This document shows, one piece after another, positions 54,300 through 64,000 of a stretch of 64,000 bases of DNA (the first letter of the stretch is position 1; the number at the start of each line of letters is the position of its first letter). The stretch spans positions 248,001-312,000 of the forward strand of contig NADL03000743.1 of NCBI GenBank assembly GCA_002205965.3, read 5' to 3'. The notes under the pieces were generated by a model, which worked only from the letters and a program-made list of their open reading frames with translations, made no database searches and was not told the origin of the DNA. The stretch is from Kappaphycus alvarezii (lineage: Eukaryota > Rhodophyta > Florideophyceae > Gigartinales > Solieriaceae). Both the position numbers and the translations under genes were made by a program.

Positions 54300-57200
54300 A
54301 GCGAAAAGGCTGAAAAAAATAAAAGCTTTGATTTCAACATCGATTCCCTATCGGATAACCATAATTCAATTCAAACTCTCAAACAGGCAACAAAATCAGG
54401 TCGAAAATGACCTCCATGATTTTGATAAATGTTTTCAACAACTTTTGTCCGATATCAGCCTTGTGCCTTTCTTAACACCTCCATCAGGCATAAAAAATGC
54501 CTATAATGTATTATTTGGTCAAAAGAGACCGAAGAACACTACTCAAGTCCCAGAGAAACTGTAGAAATTCTCATCATAAACATTTCAGTTCTTAAAATTC
54601 CCTAATCGTAAACATTCAAATATATATGTTTAGGCATCGGGGCCCAGCAATCCATTGCCAGCCATAGCTAAGCAACCGCTTATTGCAAAATGGCTAAGGT
54701 CAAACTCACCATTAACCCATTGCAAAATCGCATATATACGTCTGTCTCGGTGACGGATGCTACCGGATGCCATCCGAACGCAAAAATACCATTTCGTATA
54801 CTAACCCTGGATAGAGGATTTATTTTCTTCCTAATGGACATCTTCAAGCCATAAATACCGATGCTCCTCGGATAAAACATACTACACAATGAAATAATAG
54901 TTGCATACAACGTAGAAAATGTGCTCACCACCGAACAGTTTGGCTGTAAAATTTACATCGCACGAATACTCGGACACCTCCACGTCGTTTGGAATTTCAG
55001 TGAAATTTATTTCACGAAACTAGAATTGAAACGCCTCCGCTACCAATTCTTCCATCCCTCCGCAAAAAAAATAATCAAATTAATAAAAAGAGCCAAGCCA
55101 AACAAAAAAAACCGAAGGTACACTACAATTTCTCAAGTACACCTCACAAGACCACGCTGCCTGGAAAAATCTCTCGTCAAATCCAAAATCACTCAAAGTA
55201 TCACTTCTCGACCATATAGCCATCAACGCCGCACTTGCTGTAGGCCTCATGTTTGAAGAAGGATGTACCTTACTTCACTTCTTCGACGACTTCCAAACTC
55301 ACTTTAATGCCGCTGATATCCTAACGAGAAAATCCGTCGATAAAATTTTGGCCACTTTGGACATGTATATAAAATCAACGTTGATCAAGGATCCGCCTTA
55401 GCTTCTCATGCTTCCGAGATATAAAAACATGGCTAAATCAAAGTAAACTTTTCGGGAATCGAATCTCACAATTTTCTTGGGCCTAGAGAACGATTACATG
55501 AAAAATTAGTAAAATAATTCGGAAAATTTGCCTCGGCCATCCCGGCGTAGAATTTTCCCCCTCCTTACAACTTACCGTCAAATCTATTAACGTCACAATG
55601 AAATCAAACCGAATCTTTCCCTCCCTTTTTGTCTACGGCATAATGAAAAGGTTGCCAGCTGTGAACAGATCGTTACCAAACCAACTAGACAGAATGAAGG
55701 CTTTGGAAGCAACTTGAGCCGAAATGGAAACGATTACGTTCCAACTAAGAGTCAAAAGGGTACTACAATCGAACCTCCCAGTGGCCAAAAAATCTTCAGT
55801 GAAAACTGGACAAGGAGTTCTATTGTATCGAGAATGGAACAAATGAAGTGTACAAGGCCCTTGAAGATCACTCGTCTTGATGAAAACTAAGCCTTTCTTC
55901 ATCGCAATGGCGAAATCGTTAAAAAATAAATATCGAAACTCCGCCCTTACATCTGAGACCTTACCTATCTCGAATACAAGTACCAATACATCCTGCATTC
56001 GAAATTCCATCCAACTGCAGCGAAACTTTATGACACTCAGCCAGCGATGTATCTTGATTCACTCATCACCTAAATCCCTCACCCTTCCGATCCACGTTTT
56101 ACACCACCCGAGTTTTTCGATGGGAAACGTAAGTAAATGCAAGTAATCATTGATTGAGGTACTTGAAAAGTTTTTCTCAAAAGTGATATGCCCGATAATA
56201 CGAATACACTGAACGGAAGCTTCTTCCTCTTCACTAAGAACGTAAAAACGGAGTCAGCCACTTTGAAAGCACGATTCATAGTGCAAGGTAGTACAAGACT
56301 GCACACCTCATGGTCAATCATCAATTTGTCATATAGTATCAGTAGCCGCCAATTACGATTTCTGCCTATGAATCCATAATGTTCGACAAGCCTATCTTTA
56401 GTCCACAAAACAGCCTATACGAAAAGTCTGTATCAACCCCAGCAAAAGTTTGTTCCTCTCGTCAGAGGAACTCTTGCAACTGTTCAAAACCCTTTGCGGC
56501 CTCCCGGATCCAAGTAACGCTTGGAATAGTATTATTTCCCATTATCTTACTCATGAAAATGGAATGAAATAGACGTCTCTTGACATGTCGATTTATTTAC
56601 AACATAGTGCAGACAGCCTACCTCGCTTTATTGGTGCTTAACATGAATAATACCGCTTTTTGGCAATGAAGAATTGTTGAAAGCGATCTAGAAGGCCTTT
56701 CAACGCTTCCAATCAGGAGAGCTAGAATTTGGAAACACCTAATTCGCTGTAGTCAACGTTGAGACAGCTCAAAATGGAGTAATTATACATCAGAGGCTAT
56801 TCATAGCAACAATAAAGGAACTTCAATTGAATTCTACCTTCTCAGACTTCCGGTATTTTCTCGCAACCCTCTTATCTTCTCTTGACACTCTTACGGACGG
56901 GGCTCCAAATTACTGAGAAAACGTTCGCATTGATGACATCAGACCACTAAACAAGGTCATGAAACACCTTCTCCGCACACCTAATCTTCACCTCCGTACC
57001 AAAACTGGAAAATTTTAGCCTTCGCTTCAAATTATACTCGTATTATTCCTTCTGAAACAACTCCAATCTAACATCTCAACTTGGTTATATCATCCTGCTC
57101 GCTGGCAAAAATGGTAACTCTCACTGCCCGCAGCAACAGACTGGAATCGCGCGCCTTCCTAGCTCGCTATCTCTATGTATTTAATATCAAAGATACTGCC

Positions 57201-57480
57201 TTTAACCTTATAAATGCCCGAAAATAACGCACCAGAGAAGTTGATATAATATGCTATCTCCGTTATAATGGCCCATTGTATCTCACTACAACAGTGGGTA
57301 ATGTTTCCATGTCACTGCCGACAGAAGCCCTCAAATAACGCAAATCACACAAGAATCCAGACAGAATTCTTGCACACACGCCAGCCTTATCCTCACGTGG
57401 CCTTTACATAATGTAGATCGAGTCCCAGCGATGGGCAGCTGATAAAAACTCAGAGCTTGGAAAAATACACCTTGACTCTA
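54300..57480 (+). mobile_element. Copia-type retrotransposon relic
   Basis: Fossil in + orientation. The strongest piece is at 56,200-56,380, where the N-terminal reverse-transcriptase pattern (TLKARFIVQGSTRLHTSW) of the Copia clade common in fungi and algae is seen. RT remnants follow to about 56,650 and RNase H-like remnants to about 57,450. The part from 54,300 to 56,150 is probably gag/integrase but is barely assignable. No LTRs seen. Many breaks; the oldest-looking element in the window. It abuts the next Copia element. Confidence 0.6.
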
Positions 57481-57557
57481 CCGTCGAGTGACTATCAAAC
57501 ACCTCCTGCCCTTCCCCAACTACGAACTTTCGATACAAATGAGACTTATCTGATATC

Positions 57558-57987
57558 AGTTAGTGTAATTACATTCTGTTGCCTCTGCTGACAGCTTAAA
57601 GCTAGCAAAGAGGCTTACAGACGTCTGTTCCTGTAGCTTACTGTACAACCTGGAGCTTGACCGTTACTCTTATGCACTGTACAGTGCTGTAAGCTCGAGC
57701 TGATTTTCTTGAGATCACCTCAAGCAGTTTTAGGACTAGCCTACCTCCGTCGTCTACATGCCTCATGGAAATATCCTTCGATCGTCCGGAAGCACCATTC
57801 GACTCGCCTCGAGGTCTACAAAAGCCCTGGTTTCCCTCTTTGCTCTGTCTGAGTAAAGTCTCTCAGCACCTTCTCTCCTCTCAAATCTCTTCCCTGGTCC
57901 CTCATTCCTTCTCTTTCTCACTCTCTTGCTCTCTCTTTCACTCCCCTTCTCTCTCTCCCTCTCTCCATCCCCTCCTTCCCTCTATCA
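57558..57987 (+). repeat. Left LTR of Copia element
   Basis: About 430 bp, starting GTTAGTGTAATTAC and ending CTCTATCA in a CT-rich tail. By eye about 80-85 percent identical to the stretch 63,315-63,759. Contains a CACTGTACAGTG palindrome. Preceded by ATATC, which nearly matches TTATC after the right LTR (4 of 5), a likely target-site duplication. Confidence 0.88.
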
Positions 57988-58139
57988 GGTTATGGGCCAA
58001 AGCCGCTAACTCTGCTCAACAAATTTACCTCTTTGGCTTCACTCATTTCGTTGAAGACCACCCGGGGGCTACCTTACGAGAAAAATAACATTCTTCGCGC
58101 AGACGGAGGACTAAAAAAAGATGCTATTGGTTTTGGAGT

Positions 58140-58345
58140 GGCCTTTACGTCATCTCTGTATAATCTTCTCACTTCTATCTTGTGGCCTATCTGACGTTTC
58201 TCGTCTCTGCACTACGTGCCTCGGTCTTTTTTGCGGCCTTTTTACTACATCTCTGCACTACAGACCACAGTTTATCTTGCGGCCGGACTTCTTCCCGGTG
58301 CTACCAGTTTTGTCTCTATGCTACATACCTAGGTTTCTTTCACGG
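58140..58345. repeat. Degenerate tandem repeats in the Copia leader
   Basis: About four diverged copies of a 35-45-bp unit resembling TCTCTGCACTACGTGCCTCG followed by a T-rich stretch and GCGGCC. They lie between the left LTR and gag of the old Copia element. Confidence 0.6.
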
Positions 58346-61300
58346 GGTGTGGTTCGTTTCAACAGTCAGTCCAAACCATCTCGCTCTCTTCCTCTCTGTA
58401 TCTACCAGCATTACTGCCTTGAACCCCGCCTAACCTCGCAGCTGTTTGCCCCCAGTGGCCATTTGTCGTTCCCTCTTTCGTCACGGCATCAAGATCGCCC
58501 CAGATGGTCCCGTCGTTCGAAAGCTCTGCTTCGAGTCAAAAGAGTACCCTCGCCCCAAGATTCTCTTACTCGATGACTCAGCCATCGAGGCGGACGGGGA
58601 GGGTGTTGACGTCCCCTCTACTGCTAACACTCCAGACTTAATTGTCATCCCTCCTCCTCCGAAGAAATACTTCCTCCGGTATATCCTTGCCCCTCGATAG
58701 AAAAAGGCTGCTGCCGGAAAGTCGTCGAAGAAACCCATCAAACTTCGCTCAAAGCCCCTTCCTGTCTCATCTACTCGCAGCGAGAAGGCCAACCAAGGAC
58801 GTCAGAACACCAAGCCGGCTGCTTCCTTCAAAGTTTTTTTTTGTTGATTTCTCCGCCTCCCGATCCTGCTCCTCCGGCTCCAGTTCAGCCGACTACGTCT
58901 CAAGATGCTCTTTCTCAGTCTCCTCTGTCGCCTACTGCTCCCCTTATTGCATCTGCTCCTCCACCTGCAAGCATTCATACTTCTCTATCCGTCTAACCTC
59001 TCTCTGGCTCCTCTTCCCCTAGCTCCTACCTCTCGATCTCCATTTCCTGTCCATGCCTTCATGTCAAAGGCTTTCTACCTTGTTTACCATCTTTTCTAGC
59101 TGAAGGTGGCCGGGGAAAAGCAGCTCGAGCAGCACAGAGGAGGTACGAAATGTCGGAACCACGACGAGAGGATAAAATCCATTACTCCCTGTGTCAGCTA
59201 TAATCGCCTGTTCCAGACAAGGCACAACTGCGACAAACAAATCAAGCCTGCAAATACGTAAAGTACATCTAGAATCACTGCTTATATTATTTGATCAATC
59301 AGAGTTTCCAGTCACTGTACAACATTAAATCATGGATTCCTCTCGACTTCGTATCGACAGTCTCGAAAAGCTCTGCGATGGCAACTTCCAAATCTGGAAG
59401 TCCTCAATGCAGCTGTTACTTTCATTAAGAGAAGTAGACTACCATCTCACAGAAGACCCCCAGAGACTTCTTCAACATCGTACTCCTCATGGGAGGAGAC
59501 CGAATGTAACGCACGCGCCTTTATCGGACTAGCTATCTCTGATACACATCTCGAGCAAGTACAACATGGCAGCACTGCCAAAGTCATGTGTTGAAAAACA
59601 AACTATTTTAAACAAGTTAGCTGCAAGGCATCGCTTTTGCACTGCAAAAATGAAAGAAAACGTGAAGGTGCTTCCGTTTGCCGCTAGAATTCGTCAGCTT
59701 ACAGCCACTCTGAAGGCAATGTCGGTCAACATTGAGGATAGAGAGATGGCCATAGCCTTTCTAAATGGACTCTATGGTCGCTTTGCCATTCTCATCTCAG
59801 CACTAGATGCTGCTCACATTGATGACGGAAAAATGTCGTTAGAATTCGTCCATATTCGATGCAATCAGGAAAAACAACGTCATGCTCAACTTGATCATGG
59901 TGCCCTGAAAGCCTCGGAGTCAGCAGCACTTCCAGTCAAAGAACGTCCGAAATTCAAGCGAGATCCCCTACAGAAATATGTACACGCTGCGGAAAACATC
60001 GCGACAGCAGTCGTAGTTTCAAAAAGTACCCCAATTTCGCTCCTGTTGTCCATCTTGCTCGAGCTTATCTAGAAAAGGCCCGGGTTGACGGAAAGGGACT
60101 TGTAGCCTCACAGAGAAGAATCAAGACGTACAAAACCTCTTCAATCAACTCCACACTGGATCTGGGAGTCGACTCCTCAGCGCCCATCGAAGGATCTGGA
60201 GATATAATCCTAACCGTTTAACGGACTGGCGCGAAAGTCAAATGAATGCTGAAGAACGTTCTGCACGTCTCGATCTTACGTTATCAATTGCTTGCAGTAT
60301 CTCCCATAGCAGATCGATGGATCAACTCTCATTTAGATCGCAAGATATTTTCTCTCGCCAGTGGTACAAATGGCTCTACTCTTGCACTGGAAAAGGCCCA
60401 ATACTCATCAATGCCTGTTGCTTCAGAGGTCTCCTTGCTTGTCTCTCTTTCAAAATGTCACGGAAGACTTGCACATGTCAACAACAGTGCGATCAGGTCA
60501 ATGGTAAGAAATTGGAACGTACAGGACATTAAGCTCAAAAAATCAATGAGAATGGCTCTTGCGATGGGTGTATCTTTGGCAAGTCGCATCGTGCCCCGAT
60601 ACCTAAAACAAGGGATAATCGCTCTACAAAGCCCTTTGAGATAGTTCAATCAGATGTTTTGGGACATGTCGAGACTCTTTCGCTTGGCGGCGCAAGGTTT
60701 TTCGTATTCTTTACTGACGGCTACTGCAAATGGATGACCTTCTATACTTTGCCGTGCAAGTCAAAAGTTCTGGAATGTCTCAAATAGTACAAGGCACTCG
60801 CATAAAAACATATTGGTAGATCTCTAAGAGAACCTCACGGTCTCTAATGTCAAAAAAAATTCCGCTCCGGAAGAAGACCGTCTCCTTGTCAAATCTTTCC
60901 GATCTCACAATTGAAGTATCTCTCTTCCGCTTTCAATTATTTACTCGACCCAGAAGGTATTCAGCATCAGATCACCGTATCTCATACGCCTCAGCAAAAT
61001 TGTGTTGCAGAACAAATGAGTCGTACACTTCTCAACCTGGTCCGCTCGATGTTGCATCACAATAGTCTTCACAAAGAATTATGGGCAGAAGCTCTCTCCA
61101 CCGCTGTTTATGTTCTGGACAGAGTAACATCTATCGTTCTACCAGACATTTTTTTTACAATGTACTTTATCACTTTAATAATATGATTTTACTCCATATT
61201 TCCTTGGAACGGGACAATTCCAAATATATTGCATCCGCGAGTATTTGGATACCAATGATGGTATATCGTCGCTAGGACAGACTTCAAAAAACTGGATCTG

Positions 61301-63314
61301 AGGTCAAGGGAGGCCCTTATGATAGGTTACTTCACAAAAAACAAATGTTACAAGCTTTGGGATATCGAGGCAGAGAAAATGGTTGTATCTCGAGACGTAA
61401 TATTCAGTAAGCCTAGAATTTAAAAATTTCAATGTACTACAAAAGATCTTGAAGGGTATTCCGAACAAGAAATTTTCCCAGCTGAAGAGAAGTCCTCAGT
61501 GGGGGACATTTCCACTGAGTCCTCTGCTGCGCATGATACTGAAGAAGTAGACGTGTCCCCGGAAAACGGCAATCATCCTTCACTTCAGGATGCCTCCTGT
61601 GCAGTCACCACTTTTTGCCCATACAAAGTATCCAGGAATCCAAATACGAAGTGGTTTACTACCCCGAGGAAGATGTACCCCTCATTTTGGATACTGTATG
61701 GAGCTCCGTCGGTACCCGTGCTTCATACGAAGACGCCACTTCTCCTCAGAACATCGATTTATGGATGCTTGGAATCAAGAAGTAATAAGACTCCATTCGA
61801 GAGAATGGAACTTTCAAACTGGACCCAAGGGAACCAGGAATGCACGTAATTCCTTTTCGATACGTTTTCCGCGTGAAACCTGAAGTTGGCCCGAAAGTCC
61901 GCATCGTCGCCATGGGATTTAGACAGGTCCCTGTATTGGAATAAAACGACTCGTATGCTCCTGTGCTTAATCTTTCTTTTGTCCACATCTTTCCTTGTTC
62001 GATAAATCTCCTTGACCTCGAATGTGATAAAATGGATCCGTTGGAGGCATTCCTAAACGTATATTTGAAGGAGGAGATATATATAGAAGTTCCATCCTGC
62101 TTTCGTGATGAAAAGCATCATGATAAAGTTTGCAGACTTCTAAAAGCCTTGTACGGGCTGAAGCAACCCGCAGCTCAGTGTAATAGCAAAATCACGATTT
62201 TTTTTAACCTCAAATCGTCGATTCGAAATCGAACCACATGAACCATGCCTTTATGTGCCTAAGCACGGTAATGCAGCTTCAATAATTGTGCTATGTATCG
62301 ATGATATCTTGATTTCAGTATCGAATAGAGGTGAATTGGAAAAATAAGTTGAAGAGACGCTTCAAGATGATAGATCTTGGTCCTGCCGAGAAGTTTCTCA
62401 GAATCCAACTTGTTCGTCACTGTGCAGAAAGGGTTTTGAACCTTTCTCAGGCTTATTATACCGAGAAAATACTCGAAAGGATGAAAATGAGTGACCCAAA
62501 GCCTGTAGAAACTCTTTTGGTGCTTTCAGATGGCGACAAAACCGAAGAAAAGGACAATGAAGTTCCTTTTTCGACACTTTATTGCTCCATAACTGGAAGC
62601 ATAATGTATTTCATGATCCTCCTTCGTCCAAACATTATTTTTACAGTTATAAAACGTTCTCAGCACTGCGAAATTCCTCAATCACGTTATTGGAAAGCAT
62701 TAAAGTAAGTGTATCTCTATCTAAAGGGGACTATGAACCTTTTCATTTGTTACGGAACCTCTTCTGCAGCTAAGGTTATCGATCGAAGCGATTCCGATTG
62801 GGCAAGCTGTCGCTCAAATCGCAAATCAACCAAAAGCTTTGTCTTCATGATTTTTGGGCGCCCTCTCTCATAGCGCTCCAAGAAGCAAGGAAGTTTCGAC
62901 CTGTCTTCCTGCGAAGCAGAATATATTTCGCAATGTAGTGCTTTTAAGGAAGCCATTTGGCTGTCCAATATCCTCTGTGGGATAAAATATGCAAAACATC
63001 CAACAAAGATTTCAATCTTCGCCGATAACTGAGGGTCGATTAGTTCTGCCAGTAACCGGTCCATCAACGAGCGAAATAAGCATATTTATATTCGGTACCC
63101 TTTCGTTGTGAGGAATTAGCTGGAAAGCAGACGCGGATATCTCATTGCTGAACCGAGTATATATGTTCGAATATTCTGATAAAGCCCTTGCTTCGAGTCA
63201 AGTTTGCGAAGTTTCGACGAGAACTGGGCATTTTCCTTCCTTTCTTTCCAAACAATATTGTATTTTTTCAGATTGAGGGTACGCTATTGTGGTCCATTCA
63301 AGTTTGCGGGGATT

Positions 63315-63759
63315 TGTTAGTGTAATTACCTACTGTTGCCTCTGCTGACAGCTTACAGGTAGCAAAGATGCTTACAGGCGTCTTTTACTGTAGTTTACCG
63401 TACAATCCAGAACTAGATGTTACGATTATGCACTGTACAGTGCTGTAAGCTTGAGCTTATCTTCTTGAGATCACCTCAAGCAGTTTTAGGGCTAGCCCAT
63501 CACCTTCGTCTACATCCTTCCTGGAAACTTCCTTCGGTCGTCCGGAAGCACCACTAGACTCGCCTTGAAGTCTGTACAAGCCCTGTTCTCCCTCCTTGTT
63601 CAATCTGAGTAAACTGTCTCACCACCTTCTCTCCTCTCAACTTTCTTCCTTAGTCCCTCAGCCCTTCTCTATGTCACTCTCTCACTCCCTCTTTCACTCT
63701 CCTTCTCTCGTAACCTCCTTTTTTCTCTCCCTCGCCTTATCTCCTCCTTCCCTCTATCG
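63315..63759 (+). repeat. Right LTR of Copia element
   Basis: About 445 bp, starting TGTTAGTGTAATTAC. Pairs with the left LTR at 57,558-57,987, including the CACTGTACAGTGCTGTAAGCT stretch and the CT-rich end. Confidence 0.88.
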
Positions 63760-64000
63760 TTATCATCGCCGTGAAAAAACCACATGAAATGCAAGATGAC
63801 CGTATGTGCCTAAAAGATAAGTTCAATTCCCGTCGTTTCACCCATCAACTGGAGAAAAATCAATTTTACGCCTCATTTTTGCCCTTGAGGCTGTGCACAG
63901 ACTCTACTTCTACCATTTTAAATTTAAGTCAACCTTCTTTCAATAATATAACCAGTTCCACAGCCCTATATATGTCCGGGAACACTGCCGTTTCGATAAG
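63760..64000. other. Flank of the Copia element, nothing recognised
   Basis: 240 bp to the window edge with no gene or repeat seen beyond the presumed target-site duplication copy at 63,760-63,764. Confidence 0.5.

Larger units (their letters stand above)
57558..63759 (+). mobile_element. Ty1/Copia retrotransposon with both LTRs (old)
   Basis: Fossil, about 6.2 kb. LTRs bound an unusually long leader (57,988-59,331), gag (about 59,332-60,070; starts MDSSRLRIDSLEKLCDGN), integrase (about 60,500-61,150; VSHTPQQNCVAEQMSRTLLN), reverse transcriptase (about 61,850-62,400; a DDILISVS pattern) and RNase H (about 62,760-63,020). A purine-rich stretch (GCGGGGA) just before the right LTR may be the polypurine tract. 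The order is that of Ty1/Copia. LTR divergence of roughly 15-20 percent points to an old insertion. Many breaks in pol; not whole. Confidence 0.87.

Noticed and set aside
59152-59331. A TGTCGGAACCACG start as a nested LTR before gag
   Set aside because: No partner copy was found near 63,050-63,310; the outer LTR pair with a near-matching target duplication explains the element better.
1-64000. CRISPR arrays, bacterial operons or phage defence systems
   Set aside because: The window is eukaryotic nuclear DNA (Pol III tRNA, POLD3, eIF4A, LINE and LTR elements); the tandem repeats seen have no spacers.

Overview
This is a nuclear eukaryotic window: islands of compact host genes set in a large amount of transposon-derived DNA. 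The organism cannot be fixed from sequence alone. Intron-poor genes, an organellar bacterial-type tyrosyl-tRNA synthetase, a ZnT5/MTP12-like membrane protein, a Myb/SANT-like family protein and many Copia/Gypsy relics would fit a red alga or another unicellular or simple plastid-bearing eukaryote. That is inference.

Layout. 0.3-9.4 kb is the main host island: a small coiled-coil protein, a bZIP factor (-), a ZnT5-like N-terminal membrane protein (-), mitochondrial/plastid TyrRS (+) and the DNA polymerase delta subunit POLD3 (-). 9.4-13 kb has no supportable gene. 13-26 kb is a graveyard of LTR elements (an LTR with primer-binding site, two Ty3/Gypsy relics, one Ty1/Copia relic). 26.8-31.4 kb is a second host island: a Myb/SANT-like gene (-), an unrecognised broken gene (-), an intact eIF4A-type DEAD-box helicase (-) and tRNA-Val(UAC) (-) with a Pol III terminator. 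31.7-37.4 kb holds a non-LTR retrotransposon whose protein ends in a CCHC finger plus restriction-like endonuclease. Its 5' end is duplicated head-to-head, and older relics of the same family lie directly downstream. 37.4-39 kb is a Ty3/Gypsy relic. 43.6-45.4 kb is an unknown basic, proline-rich protein gene. 47.8-52.2 kb is a CACTA-type (TNP2) DNA transposon region with two divergent ORFs. 54.3-57.5 kb is a Copia-type relic, and 57.56-63.76 kb is an old Copia element with both LTRs and a near-matching 5-bp target duplication.

One observation affects everything else. The conserved host and transposon genes are interrupted again and again by single-base shifts, and nearly all go the same way, as if one base were missing, often in a G/C run. 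The two inverted arms of the LINE 5' end (about 470 bp) differ, as far as I can align them by eye, only in the length of four C/G runs. The simplest reading is a long-read assembly with homopolymer deletions, so most of the 'broken' host genes here are probably intact in the organism. The DEAD-box gene is uninterrupted.

Functionally the host genes are unrelated housekeeping or regulatory functions (translation, replication, zinc/secretory pathway, transcription). There is no operon-like logic. ZnT5-like and TyrRS are divergent from a shared 0.7-kb spacer, and TyrRS and POLD3 converge with 174 bp between their stops.
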